Assembly: GCA_017856435.1 (NCBI GenBank)
Contig: JAFMFB010000018.1
Location: forward strand, 1 to 46,272
Direction of reading: 5' to 3'
Source: Burkholderiaceae bacterium
GTDB lineage: Bacteria; Pseudomonadota; Gammaproteobacteria; Burkholderiales; Burkholderiaceae_C
DNA length: 46,272 nt
Shown: positions 1-7,659 of the stretch, one piece after another
Layout of the letters: each line of letters opens with the position of its first letter
How positions within the stretch are numbered: position 1 is the first letter of the stretch
Position numbers and translations under genes: made by a program
The notes under the pieces: model-generated
Database searches by the model: none
What the model saw: the letters and a program-made list of their open reading frames with translations, nothing else
Told to the model about the DNA's origin: nothing

Positions 1-53
1 CCAGGGACCTACGGATTAACAGTCCGGCGCTCTACCGACTGAGCTATCGGGGA
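1..53 (-). tRNA. tRNA-Asn (GTT), 3' end cut by window edge
   Basis: Read on the minus strand, the segment starts with acceptor strand TCCCCGA, continues with a D-arm (AGCTCAGTCGGTAGAGC) and an anticodon stem-loop whose loop is CTGTTAA, giving anticodon GTT (asparagine). The sequence runs out in the T-arm at position 1, so the variable loop is complete but most of the T-arm and the 3' acceptor strand lie outside the window. A perfect TATAAT sits just upstream. Confidence 0.93.
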
Positions 54-63
54 TCAGCTTTAA

Positions 64-69
64 ATTATA
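64..69 (-). promoter_or_regulatory. -10 element of the tRNA-Asn promoter
   Basis: The minus strand carries a perfect TATAAT whose predicted start site lies a few bases before the 5' end of the tRNA. The hexamer 17 bases further upstream (CAAGAT) is a poor -35 match. The element also lies inside a small inverted repeat (CAGCT...AGCTG, 59-73) downstream of thiE, so the same bases might form a weak hairpin. The -10 reading is the better supported one. Confidence 0.5.
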
Positions 70-104
70 GCTGCGAATTGACGGAAATCTTGGTGACTCA
101 ATGC

Positions 105-1019
105 TTATGCACGCAGCGAGTCAGATCGATGTTGTTGCATCTGGGCTATGAGTAGGGCCGAAGCCTCCTCTGGATTTTGTGCTGCGGTAATCGCGCGTAC
201 TACGGCCACTGAGCCGACCCCGCTGGTCATGACCCGCGACAAGTTCTGTCCATCAATCCCACCAATGGCTACCAAGGGGTAGTCACGCATGAGGTGTGCA
301 TAGGCGTGTAGTCTGCCGGGACCCTGTGGCGCTGTTGGCATCTGCTTCAAGGTGGTTGGAAACACAGCACCCATGGCAATATAACTCGGGCCATATTGGT
401 CGGCGATCATCATTTCCGCATAACCATGGCTGGATAGACCTAGCCGAAGGCCAGCGGCTTGCAAAGCGGGTATGTCGGCCGATTGCAGATCTTCTTGACC
501 CAGGTGAACGCCATAGGCGTTGGCCTGTAGCGCCTCCTGCCAATGGTCGTTGATGAAAAGAAGGGATTGTGTACCCTGGACTGCACGAACCGCGGCTTGA
601 ACTTCGTTGCGCACAGCCTGTGGGTCGTCAGACTTGTAGCGTAGTTGCAGGGTGGGTACGCCGGCACGGGCCATTCGAGCGACCCACGCTGCGTTGGGCA
701 GCACTGCGTACAGTCCCAGTTCCTTGGGGCAAGCGGCGAAGCCCTCTGCGCGGGGTAATGGCTTCATACCAAAATCTACGCCGTCTGCGGGCCAGGACAG
801 CGGGTCAAAATGTTTTTTGCGCAGTGTCATGGCCAGCCAGGCCTGGGCTAGGCATTCCGCGTCGATCTCGATAAAGCCAAGTGCCAGGCAGGCTTGTTTG
901 GCATGTCGGTAGGTCTCTTCCGTACGGCTGAAACTCACGGTGGGGGCTCTGTCCATGGGGATGGCCAGGTCCTGATGGGCGTCAACAATGGCTTGAGCCT
1001 CGGGTGTCAATGTGATCAT
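105..1019 (-). CDS. thiE: Thiamine phosphate synthase with N-terminal extension
   Basis: Joins HMP pyrophosphate to thiazole phosphate to give thiamine phosphate in the cytoplasm. The recognisable ThiE (TIM-barrel) domain covers about residues 101-300: QLRYK at 125-129, IND at 156-158, GVHLGQ at 170-175, GAVFPTT at 217-223, and the phosphate-binding segments AIGGI (251-255) and GVGSVAVV (267-274). At 304 residues it is about 95 longer than single-domain ThiE proteins. Residues 1-95 match no domain I recognise, although I recall similarly extended ThiE proteins in Burkholderia. It is the last gene of the minus-strand thiO-thiS-thiG-thiE set, 89 bp after thiG. Confidence 0.9.
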   Translation of the reverse strand: MITLTPEAQAIVDAHQDLAIPMDRAPTVSFSRTEETYRHAKQACLALGFIEIDAECLAQAWLAMTLRKKHFDPLSWPADGVDFGMKPLPRAEGFAACPKELGLYAVLPNAAWVARMARAGVPTLQLRYKSDDPQAVRNEVQAAVRAVQGTQSLLFINDHWQEALQANAYGVHLGQEDLQSADIPALQAAGLRLGLSSHGYAEMMIADQYGPSYIAMGAVFPTTLKQMPTAPQGPGRLHAYAHLMRDYPLVAIGGIDGQNLSRVMTSGVGSVAVVRAITAAQNPEEASALLIAQMQQHRSDSLRA

Positions 1020-1108
1020 GAAAAATTTTGAACGGTATAGGAGGTGCGTATATCGAGCAGTTCAGCGCCCATAGATCAGGCGGTGCCAATACGTCGATTC
1101 ATTAAGAC

Positions 1109-1918
1109 TCAGTTTGCGGTGTGGTGCCAGAAGGGGGTTCCCAGAACCGGGGTGGAGGGTTGGGCGGACTCCTGTTCGGTCATGGTGCCCGACAGATAGG
1201 CTACCCGACCCGCCTGGGTAGCGCTGGCGAATGCGCCTGCCATGGCGACCGGGTCTTGGGCTAAAGCAACAGCCGTGTTGAGAAGCACTGCATCAAAGCC
1301 CCATTCCATGACGCTGCAGGCATGCGAAGGGCGACCAAGCCCGGCATCCACAATCAGCGGGACCGACAAGCGTTCGCGCAGCAGACGCATGGCGTAGGGG
1401 TTGATAGGACCTTTGCCGGTTCCAATCGGTGCAGCCCAGGGCATCACGGCCTGGCAGCCCACATCTACCAAACGCTGGCACAACACAAGATCATCAGTGG
1501 TGTAGGGCAAAACCTTGAATCCGTCCCTGATCAATTGTTCAGCTGCCGTGACCAGGTTCAGGGTGTCGGGTTGCAAGGTGTAGTCATCACCAATCACCTC
1601 CAGCTTGATCCAGTCTGTTTCAAACACTTCGCGCGCCATCTGCGCAGTTGTTATGGCCTCCTGAATCCCATGGCAGCCGGCGGTATTGGGCAGCACCGGT
1701 ACGTTCAGGTCCTTGAGGAGTTGCCAGAATGGCTTGCCTGTCTCTCCAGCCACAGCTGTTTGGCGCCGCAGGGAGGCTGTCACCATGGCAGGACTTGCGC
1801 GCTGCACAGCAGCAGCCAGTAGGGTGGGCGACGGGTAGCGGGAGGTGCCAAGCAAGAGTCTGCTTTCAAAGCGCTGGCCATACAGAAATAGAGGATCGTC
1901 GTTGGTCTGGGCTGTCAT
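1109..1918 (-). CDS. thiG: Thiazole synthase
   Basis: Builds the thiazole phosphate ring from deoxyxylulose 5-phosphate, dehydroglycine and sulfur carried by ThiS thiocarboxylate. The frame is open up to 2026, but I place the start at the ATG at 1918. It follows the thiS stop by one base and gives 269 residues beginning MTAQTNDD, the usual family length. Visible hallmarks are LLLGTSRYPS (21-30), the Schiff-base lysine K105 in WIKLEVIGDD, and the phosphate-binding stretch APIGTGKG (163-170). The segment MPWAAPIG differs slightly from the MPLGxPIG form I expect. The tight spacing suggests coupled translation with thiS. Confidence 0.93.
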   Translation of the reverse strand: MTAQTNDDPLFLYGQRFESRLLLGTSRYPSPTLLAAAVQRASPAMVTASLRRQTAVAGETGKPFWQLLKDLNVPVLPNTAGCHGIQEAITTAQMAREVFETDWIKLEVIGDDYTLQPDTLNLVTAAEQLIRDGFKVLPYTTDDLVLCQRLVDVGCQAVMPWAAPIGTGKGPINPYAMRLLRERLSVPLIVDAGLGRPSHACSVMEWGFDAVLLNTAVALAQDPVAMAGAFASATQAGRVAYLSGTMTEQESAQPSTPVLGTPFWHHTAN

Positions 1919-1919
1919 G

Positions 1920-2117
1920 TCAGCCTCCGGTGACTGGGGAAATGATTTCAATGTGATCGCCATCGTGCAAGAGGTGTTGATGGTACTGCGCACGTGGAAC
2001 AAAGTGCGTATTGACGGCAGCGGCAAAGGGTTGCTTAGCGTCTATGGCGTCAATGGCTTGCGCCAGGCACGCCCCTTCCGGCAGGTCATGGACAACCTGG
2101 TTGATCAATACCTTCAT
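1920..2117 (-). CDS. thiS: Sulfur carrier protein ThiS
   Basis: A 65-residue ubiquitin-like sulfur carrier. Its C-terminal Gly-Gly (SPVTGG at the extreme end) is adenylated and thiocarboxylated, and then donates sulfur to ThiG. Length, beta-grasp-like pattern and terminal GG all fit the family. The start overlaps the thiO stop by four bases (ATGA) and the stop is one base before the thiG start, so thiO, thiS and thiG are very probably one translationally coupled unit. Confidence 0.93.
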   Translation of the reverse strand: MKVLINQVVHDLPEGACLAQAIDAIDAKQPFAAAVNTHFVPRAQYHQHLLHDGDHIEIISPVTGG

Positions 2118-3205
2118 TGGGTAGCCCCAATTTCAAGTGAAAACTTGTTGGCCAGAGGAGATGCATTTTTAAGGACCAATTCGAGGGTGATATCGAGCAA
2201 GGCCGGTGCGATCATGAAGCCATGTCGATATAGGCCGTTGATTTGAAAAGATCTGGGACCAAGCCGCCGGATGGCAGGCAAATTGTCGGGCAGGGTAGGT
2301 CGGCACTGGGTATTGATTTCCAGAATGCGTGCCTCGGCAAAGCCTGGATCCACAGCATAGGCTGCACTCATCAACTCCAGCGTCGAGCGCACACTGGGCG
2401 GCGAGAAATCTTCACTCTCAATTTCTGTGGCCCCGATCACATACACCTGCTCAGGTTTGGGTGCAATGTAGATGGGATAGCGTGGGTGAATCAGACGGGT
2501 AGGGCGACTCAGCCGTACCTGTGGAGCCTGTACCCGTGCCACCTCACCACGCACACCGCGCAACTGCGGCCATTGCGGCTTGGCGCCCAGGCCCCGGCAG
2601 TCAAATATCCAGTCGGCTTCGGTTTCGTTATTGCCCGAAAAGTCCTCAGGTTCTCTGGATGAGTTCCAGTTCAATTCAATAGCCATTGATTCAAGTTCAT
2701 GGACCAGGGCTGAAAGCAGTTGCCGGTTATCAAGTTGGCCTTCAGCGGGTAAATACAAACCCTGCGAAAAGCGTGATTCCAGACTGGGTTCCAAATGCTG
2801 CAGGTCTGCGCTGCCAAGCGTTCTCATGGTGGGCAGATCCGGCAGCAATGTCTGGGTTTTACGCAACTGAGCTGCAAAGCGTTGGGCTTCAGCAGCGTCC
2901 TGGCGGTGCCACAAGACGAGCGTGCCTTCCTGCTGAAAATATACCGGCTGTTTTAACTGGCCCAGCAACTCCGGCCAGCGAACCAGGGAGTACTGTCCCA
3001 TCCGGACCACGCTGGGCTCGGTAATTGCCGATTCAGCCAGCGGGGCCAGCATGGCCGCGGCAACCCGAGCAGTGGCATTGTTGCCCTGTGCATCGCCAGC
3101 TTCATGAACGGTGACCTGGTGGCCTGCCCGAGCCAGTTGCCAGGCCAGCAATCGGCCCATTAAACCGGCGCCAATCACGATCGAGCGGGGTCGGGCTGAG
3201 GTCAT
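2114..3205 (-). CDS. thiO: Glycine oxidase ThiO (FAD)
   Basis: An FAD-dependent D-amino acid oxidase-family enzyme that oxidises glycine to dehydroglycine for thiazole synthesis. The 363 residues start with the dinucleotide-binding motif VIGAGLMG (10-17) and end with a GLYRHGFMIAP segment typical of ThiO. The start has GAGG nine bases upstream. Only 26 bp separate this ATG from the divergent thiD ATG, leaving almost no room for its own promoter. Its transcript may therefore originate at the TPP riboswitch beyond thiD, or from a promoter inside thiD. Confidence 0.93.
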   Translation of the reverse strand: MTSARPRSIVIGAGLMGRLLAWQLARAGHQVTVHEAGDAQGNNATARVAAAMLAPLAESAITEPSVVRMGQYSLVRWPELLGQLKQPVYFQQEGTLVLWHRQDAAEAQRFAAQLRKTQTLLPDLPTMRTLGSADLQHLEPSLESRFSQGLYLPAEGQLDNRQLLSALVHELESMAIELNWNSSREPEDFSGNNETEADWIFDCRGLGAKPQWPQLRGVRGEVARVQAPQVRLSRPTRLIHPRYPIYIAPKPEQVYVIGATEIESEDFSPPSVRSTLELMSAAYAVDPGFAEARILEINTQCRPTLPDNLPAIRRLGPRSFQINGLYRHGFMIAPALLDITLELVLKNASPLANKFSLEIGATQ

Positions 3206-3231
3206 TTCAAAAAGCCTCGATAATTTTTACC

Positions 3232-4062
3232 ATGAGCACCAAACCCCATTACCCCCGCGTTTTGTCGATTGCCGGTTCTGACAGCGGTGGCGGCGCAGGT
3301 ATCCAGGCCGACCTCAAGACCTTTAGCGCTCTGGGCTGTTACGGCATGACCGCCATCACGGCCATCACGGCACAAAACACCCAGGGCGTTCGGGCTATTC
3401 ATGGGGTGCCGATTGATGTCCTCAAGTCCCAGATCGAGGCGGTGCTTGACGATATCGGCACAGACGCTCTGAAAATTGGAATGCTTCATGCCCCTGAAGT
3501 GGTGGAGGTCGTGGCTTGGGCGATCCGCCACTATGGCATTCGTCTGGTAGTCCTTGACCCGGTCATGATTGCGACCAGCGGCGACCGCTTGATTGCTGAG
3601 GAAACGGTGGCCGTGCTGGTGAAGGAACTGTTTCCCCTGGCGAGCGTGGTCACCCCCAATCTGGACGAGGCCGAATTGTTGCTGGGCCATCCGATTTCTA
3701 ACCAGGCCGAACTGTTGCCAGCGGCACAGGCATTGCTCGCCCTTGGAGCCCCTGCAGTATTGCTCAAGGGGGGGCATCTGGCGGGTAACCAGGTGGTTGA
3801 CGTCTTGCAATTGGCCAGCGGAGAAACCCTCGAGTTGGCAGCACCACGCATTGATAGCGCCAATGTACATGGCACGGGCTGCACCCTGTCGTCGGCCATT
3901 GCCGCCAACCTTGCGCTCGGGCAAGAACTTAGCTTGGCTGTGAAGAACGCCAGAAGGTACATCCTGCAGGCAATCGAGGCGGGCCGTGCAGTGCGAACCG
4001 GTCTTGGCCACGGTCCGTTGAACCATGGGTTTGCACCAGTGGCCATGCACCTTATGCCTTGA
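3232..4062 (+). CDS. thiD: Hydroxymethylpyrimidine/phosphomethylpyrimidine kinase
   Basis: A ribokinase-fold kinase that phosphorylates HMP and HMP-phosphate to make the pyrimidine diphosphate used by ThiE. Visible motifs are the N-terminal substrate loop SIAGSDSGGGAG (12-23), LDPVM, VTPNLDEAELL, and the anion-hole/catalytic segment HGTGC (H213, C217). The 276 residues match the family. It is divergent from thiO, and there is no Shine-Dalgarno sequence in the A/T-rich 26 bp before the ATG, so initiation may be weak or the mRNA leader may start inside thiO. It lies on the opposite strand between the TPP riboswitch and the genes the riboswitch points to. Confidence 0.94.
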   Translation: MSTKPHYPRVLSIAGSDSGGGAGIQADLKTFSALGCYGMTAITAITAQNTQGVRAIHGVPIDVLKSQIEAVLDDIGTDALKIGMLHAPEVVEVVAWAIRHYGIRLVVLDPVMIATSGDRLIAEETVAVLVKELFPLASVVTPNLDEAELLLGHPISNQAELLPAAQALLALGAPAVLLKGGHLAGNQVVDVLQLASGETLELAAPRIDSANVHGTGCTLSSAIAANLALGQELSLAVKNARRYILQAIEAGRAVRTGLGHGPLNHGFAPVAMHLMP

Positions 4063-4082
4063 CGATCTACCCACTTGCATAT

Positions 4083-4106
4083 CTACGTTCTGCCCTACGT
4101 TCTGCC
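4083..4106. repeat. Tandem 12-bp direct repeat
   Basis: CTACGTTCTGCC occurs twice back to back between the thiD stop and the riboswitch. It is an exact duplication with no coding role that I can see. Confidence 0.8.
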
Positions 4107-4115
4107 GCTCTGTTT

Positions 4116-4126
4116 GGGCAAGCAGT
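4116..4126 (-). promoter_or_regulatory. Candidate anti-P1 strand of the riboswitch expression platform
   Basis: On the minus strand ACTGCTTGCCC can pair with GGGAAGCAGT (4155-4164), the 3' edge of the TPP aptamer, giving ten base pairs with one bulged base. Formation would compete with the ligand-bound aptamer. No U-tract follows, so if it works it is more likely to affect Rho access or RNA processing than intrinsic termination. This is my reading of complementarity only. Confidence 0.35.
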
Positions 4127-4151
4127 GGGGCGATGGGTGACCAAGGCTGAC

Positions 4152-4242
4152 TCGACTGCTTCCCTGCGTGAGCATTAACTCCATCAGGTTCAAAGGGTTT
4201 TTCTCAGCAACCGGCCAAGTTCAGGCAGGAAGCACCCCTAGC
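4152..4242 (-). promoter_or_regulatory. TPP riboswitch (THI element)
   Basis: Read on the minus strand, the segment has the THI-box landmarks in order: TAGGGGTGC, then GCTGAGA, then ACCCTTTGAACCTGAT, then a variable P4/P5 portion TTAATGCTCACG, and finally CAGGGAAGCA. These are the conserved thiamine pyrophosphate-binding core elements. It lies between the stop of the upstream ferredoxin reductase gene (4294) and the 3' end of thiD, and points toward thiD antisense and beyond it to thiO. No other gene in the right orientation lies closer than thiO at 3205. Confidence 0.93.
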
Positions 4243-4293
4243 GAATATTTTCAATAAATCACAAGCTGATTTTAGACTGCCAGCCTGGACCAA

Positions 4294-5397
4294 TCAGTCA
4301 AAGACCGGCGACTCCACGCCCAGTACTTTGTGCAATTTTGTGCTGGTTGTGGTGTATTGCAGATGAATCTTCCCTTTTTGCGGGTAAACCAGGGCTGCAG
4401 CCGCAAATGCCGCCAAGGCACACTCGTGAAAGCCTGAGAGGATGAGCTTTTTCTTGCCGGGATAGGTATTGATATCACCCACTGCAAAGATGCCCGGGAT
4501 GCTGGTGGAAAACTTTTCGGTGTCCACCACCAGTTGCTTACGCTCAATGTCCAAACCCCAGTGGGCTATTGGCCCAAGTTTTGGGCTAAGCCCGAAAAAT
4601 ACCAGCAGCATGTCCAGAGGAACAACCCGGGTCACGCCGTCACCGCCGGCAACCTTGACGGCGGAAAGCTGCCCCTGCTTTTCTTCATAGCCCGTGATCT
4701 GGCCCACGATGAACTGCATTTCAAATTTCTCACACAGTTCCTTCATTTTGGCCACACTGGCTGGAGCGGCCTTGAAGCCATCACGACGGTGCAGCAGGAT
4801 GACGCTTTCAGCTTTGTTCGGACCTTCGGCTGCGAAGTTCAGGGTCCAGTCCAAGGCTGAATCGCCACCGCCAACGACCATCAGGTTTTTGCCGGCAAAA
4901 TCTGCCGGGTTTTTGACCCGGTAAAACAGCTGAGACCCTTCAAACTTTTCGAGTCCATCTACCTTGAGCGTGCGGGGCTCAAAGGCGCCGACGCCGGCCG
5001 CGATGAAAAGGGTCTTGGTCAGAAAGCGTGTTCCCTTGCTGGTTTCAACCAAAAAGCGGCCATCTGGCTGCTTTTCTACTACCGTAACCGTTTGGCCCAG
5101 ATGAAAGGTTGCGCCGAATGGTTCGATCTGTTTGAGCAAGGCATCAGTCAGCTCCTTGCCAGTACATACCGGAATGGCCGGGATGTCATAAATAGGCTTG
5201 TCAGGGTAAAGCTCGATCGGTTGCCCGCCGGGGTAGGCCAGGGAGTCAATCACATGGGCCTTCATTTCAAGCAGCCCAAGCTCAAAAACCTGGAACAGCC
5301 CCACAGGTCCGGCTCCCACAATGACCGCATCGGTTTCAATGCCGGAGGTGCGTTGCTGTGCGGACAGGGTCTTGGTGGGGTGGGTACTAGGTTGCAT
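4294..5397 (-). CDS. Ferredoxin--NADP(+) reductase, thioredoxin reductase-like type
   Basis: A 367-residue two-dinucleotide-domain flavoprotein that exchanges electrons between NADPH and ferredoxin. The FAD motif VGAGPVGL lies near the N terminus, followed by the YPGGQP segment typical of the YumC-type FNR. A second GGGDSA motif marks the NAD(P) domain, and [12 protein letters not shown] near the C terminus is the FAD-contact region. There is no CxxC redox pair, which argues against a thioredoxin reductase. The frame is open to 5451, but the ATG at 5397 lies 11 bp after the ferredoxin stop and leaves a sensible N terminus. Pairing with the adjacent ferredoxin gene supports the assignment. Confidence 0.9.
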   Translation of the reverse strand: MQPSTHPTKTLSAQQRTSGIETDAVIVGAGPVGLFQVFELGLLEMKAHVIDSLAYPGGQPIELYPDKPIYDIPAIPVCTGKELTDALLKQIEPFGATFHLGQTVTVVEKQPDGRFLVETSKGTRFLTKTLFIAAGVGAFEPRTLKVDGLEKFEGSQLFYRVKNPADFAGKNLMVVGGGDSALDWTLNFAAEGPNKAESVILLHRRDGFKAAPASVAKMKELCEKFEMQFIVGQITGYEEKQGQLSAVKVAGGDGVTRVVPLDMLLVFFGLSPKLGPIAHWGLDIERKQLVVDTEKFSTSIPGIFAVGDINTYPGKKKLILSGFHECALAAFAAAALVYPQKGKIHLQYTTTSTKLHKVLGVESPVFD

Positions 5398-5408
5398 GGA
5401 TGCAGGGA

Positions 5409-5738
5409 TTAACGAAGAAGCTCCGAGAGCTTGCCAGTCTTGTCTTTCCAATCATCGGCATCAGCTGGCGGAACCTTGCGCTTGGTGATGCTCTTCCAGT
5501 TTGGAAGTTTGGCCAGTTCGGCGTTGAGTGCCGTCATATGTTGCTGGTCAGCGGGAACATCTTCCTCTGCAAAAATGGCATTGACCGGACACTCTGGGAT
5601 GCAAACAGCGCAATCTATGCACTCATCCGGGTCGATGGTCAGAAAGTTCGGGCCCTCGCGAAAGCAATCCACGGGGCAGACGTCCACGCAATCGGTGTAC
5701 TTGCAGCGGATACAGGATTCGGTGACAACGTGGGTCAT
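5409..5738 (-). CDS. fdxA: 7Fe ferredoxin (3Fe-4S + 4Fe-4S)
   Basis: A small cytoplasmic electron carrier of 109 residues. Cysteines at 9, 12, 17, 21, 25, 40, 43, 46 and 50 reproduce, shifted by one, the spacing of the Azotobacter seven-iron ferredoxin. C9, C17 and C50 would hold the 3Fe-4S cluster, and C21, C40, C43 and C46 the 4Fe-4S cluster. A roughly 55-residue C-terminal tail follows, as usual for the FdxA group. It sits 35 bp after mnmC and 11 bp before its probable reductase on the minus strand. Confidence 0.95.
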   Translation of the reverse strand: MTHVVTESCIRCKYTDCVDVCPVDCFREGPNFLTIDPDECIDCAVCIPECPVNAIFAEEDVPADQQHMTALNAELAKLPNWKSITKRKVPPADADDWKDKTGKLSELLR

Positions 5739-5773
5739 TTAGCGGTTCTTGGATTGGGTCAAAGCCCTCTATT

Positions 5774-7657
5774 TTATTGGGTTTTGGATCCCTTGGGGCC
5801 CATAGTGGATGCACCCGAGGTTTCAGTTGAATCATGGCCCTGGTTCTGCCGCGACAAGGATGACGGTTTTGAGGCCTTGCGTTCAAAGCGCCCAGCATCA
5901 ATCTTTTTGGCCAGGCTGGCTGGCACGGGCCAGGGCTCACCACCCAGCTGGGCAGCAAGCAACTCGGCGCACAGCAGAGAAAAATTCAGACCTCGTGACC
6001 CCATGGCTGCACTGATCCACAAGCCAGGGTTGGGTCCGCGCTCAAGGGCTCCCACCAGGGGCAGCCGGTCCGGGCTGACACATCGAACGCCCCGCCAACT
6101 TTGGGTTGTGTCTGGTGCAAAAGCGGGCCCCAGGGTTCTGGCGGCACTGGGCAAAAGACGGCTCAAGCGTCGAAAATTATCTTGCTCACTGCGGCCTGCC
6201 GAATCTTCGCTTCGCTGGCTGTCTTCGTAGGTAGCACCGGCATACCAGGCGGTGCGAACGCCCCCGCCTGACAACTGATCGGTTGGGACAGCAGGGATCA
6301 AACTGCCCAGACCATTGACCGGATAGGGCGGAAAGGAGGCCTCATCTCCTGGCTGACGCAGTCCATGATTGACGCAGCCTGCTACGGCCCTCAGGTCGGG
6401 CAAGGGAACTGTTTCTTGCATCCCAGTCAAAAGATGGTTAACACCGGCTGCGTTGGCGATCACCACATGGCTGGATTGGGCCAGCAACCGATCATCCGGA
6501 CCAAACAGCTGCCAGAGGTGTTTGTTGTTTTCAGAGTTTGCAAACTCGGATTTAGGTCGCTCTAGTCGCGTAACCGTGCACAAGCCACGAAAGGTGATGC
6601 CTGGATGACTGAGCCAGGCTCGAACCAGAGCCGCAGGTTTGACCCACAGGGCCTGCGGATGCCAAAGTTCATGGGCATGCTCCAGGTCTGCACGCCAGGC
6701 CGCCGGTTCAGACTGCACGGGATGACTCAGCCCAACATCCTGAGCAGGCCACCCGGGCGGCAAACCAAGGTCTCGATCAAGGCGGCGCTCCAGTACTCCA
6801 GGGTCAGCCCAATCGCGACCTCGAACAAGAAGCCTTTCAATATCGATCCTGGCAAGCCTCAACCCGGCGCGTGACAACTGAGAGCGCGGACTGTCATCGG
6901 ACGATACATGGGGCACCAAAAGGCCTACCGGCAGTCCGGAAGCACCGGCAGCCGGGGAGGCTGCTGAGTCCAGTACTTCAACTTGCCAGCCACGGCGGGC
7001 CAAAGCACTCGCCACACTTGCGCCAGATAGGCCAGCACCCAGGACGATGCAATCGCTGGCATGAACCGGGCCATGTCGGGGTTGTCGCCGGCGGATTGTC
7101 CAGGGCGGGTCATAGCGGCAGCCGTCATCGGTCATCAAAAATCCAGCCTGTTGCAGCTCGGGCAGAAGTTTTTGATTGGCCTGCGAAAAGACCAACGCAG
7201 TGCCGCGGCGACAGCAACGGGCCAAAGCCTTCACCGTCCAGCGGTTCCAGGGCAATTGATTCGCCATACAAATGCGGTCGGCAGCAAAGTTTTGCTCGAC
7301 CAACATAGGCTGTAGTTCGCCCAGACACAGGGTGAATTGAAACTGTCCTTGCGCCAGGCAGAAGCGGTGTAAACCGGGCAGAAGTCCGTGCCATTGGGCG
7401 ATCAATTCACCGATCAAGGTTTCATCGCCAGCGGTTGCCCACTTTTGCAACTCAGTCTTGATCTCGCTGGGTGACGGCGCCAATTGGGCGATGGCCACCA
7501 GATGCGTCACCGTTGGAGGGCGCGACAGCTTTTGCCTTGCCTGCCACAACGCCATCAGACGGGCGCCATCAAATTGGGTGTCCAGTACACGCCAGATAGG
7601 CTGTCCCTGACACTGCGTCGGGAGCAATTCGGACGCCAGGTGCATGGCGTCAAGCAA
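5774..7657 (-). CDS. mnmC: MnmC-like FAD oxidoreductase with degenerate methyltransferase half
   Basis: The MnmC C-terminal domain removes carboxymethyl from cmnm5U34 in tRNA, and the N-terminal MnmD domain then methylates the product. Here the oxidoreductase half is intact: GAGLSGAS near 207-214, the AASPAAGASG segment after it, and a C-terminal WRGVRCVSPDRLPLVG block. The N-terminal half (about 20-180) keeps traces of the MnmD fold (ALWQARQ, LLPGLHR). It lacks the GFGxGxN SAM loop (QFDGARL instead) and the DGFAPxxNP segment, and about 40-60 leading residues seem missing. The start is TTG 7657, two bases after the yggX stop, or ATG 7645. It probably acts only as the oxidoreductase. Confidence 0.83.
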   Translation of the reverse strand: MLDAMHLASELLPTQCQGQPIWRVLDTQFDGARLMALWQARQKLSRPPTVTHLVAIAQLAPSPSEIKTELQKWATAGDETLIGELIAQWHGLLPGLHRFCLAQGQFQFTLCLGELQPMLVEQNFAADRICMANQLPWNRWTVKALARCCRRGTALVFSQANQKLLPELQQAGFLMTDDGCRYDPPWTIRRRQPRHGPVHASDCIVLGAGLSGASVASALARRGWQVEVLDSAASPAAGASGLPVGLLVPHVSSDDSPRSQLSRAGLRLARIDIERLLVRGRDWADPGVLERRLDRDLGLPPGWPAQDVGLSHPVQSEPAAWRADLEHAHELWHPQALWVKPAALVRAWLSHPGITFRGLCTVTRLERPKSEFANSENNKHLWQLFGPDDRLLAQSSHVVIANAAGVNHLLTGMQETVPLPDLRAVAGCVNHGLRQPGDEASFPPYPVNGLGSLIPAVPTDQLSGGGVRTAWYAGATYEDSQRSEDSAGRSEQDNFRRLSRLLPSAARTLGPAFAPDTTQSWRGVRCVSPDRLPLVGALERGPNPGLWISAAMGSRGLNFSLLCAELLAAQLGGEPWPVPASLAKKIDAGRFERKASKPSSLSRQNQGHDSTETSGASTMGPKGSKTQ

Positions 7658-7659
7658 TC

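Noticed and set aside
1918-2026. 36 extra N-terminal residues on ThiG
   Set aside because: They overlap thiS in another frame, and the ATG at 1918 gives the normal ThiG length.
3352-3370. Short repeat GCCATCACG inside thiD
   Set aside because: It encodes the conserved TAITAIT stretch of ThiD and is explained by the protein sequence.
5400-6230. 276-codon plus-strand frame across the reductase start, fdxA and mnmC
   Set aside because: Crosses three convincing minus-strand genes and reads as low-complexity Arg/Ser/Pro sequence typical of a shadow frame.
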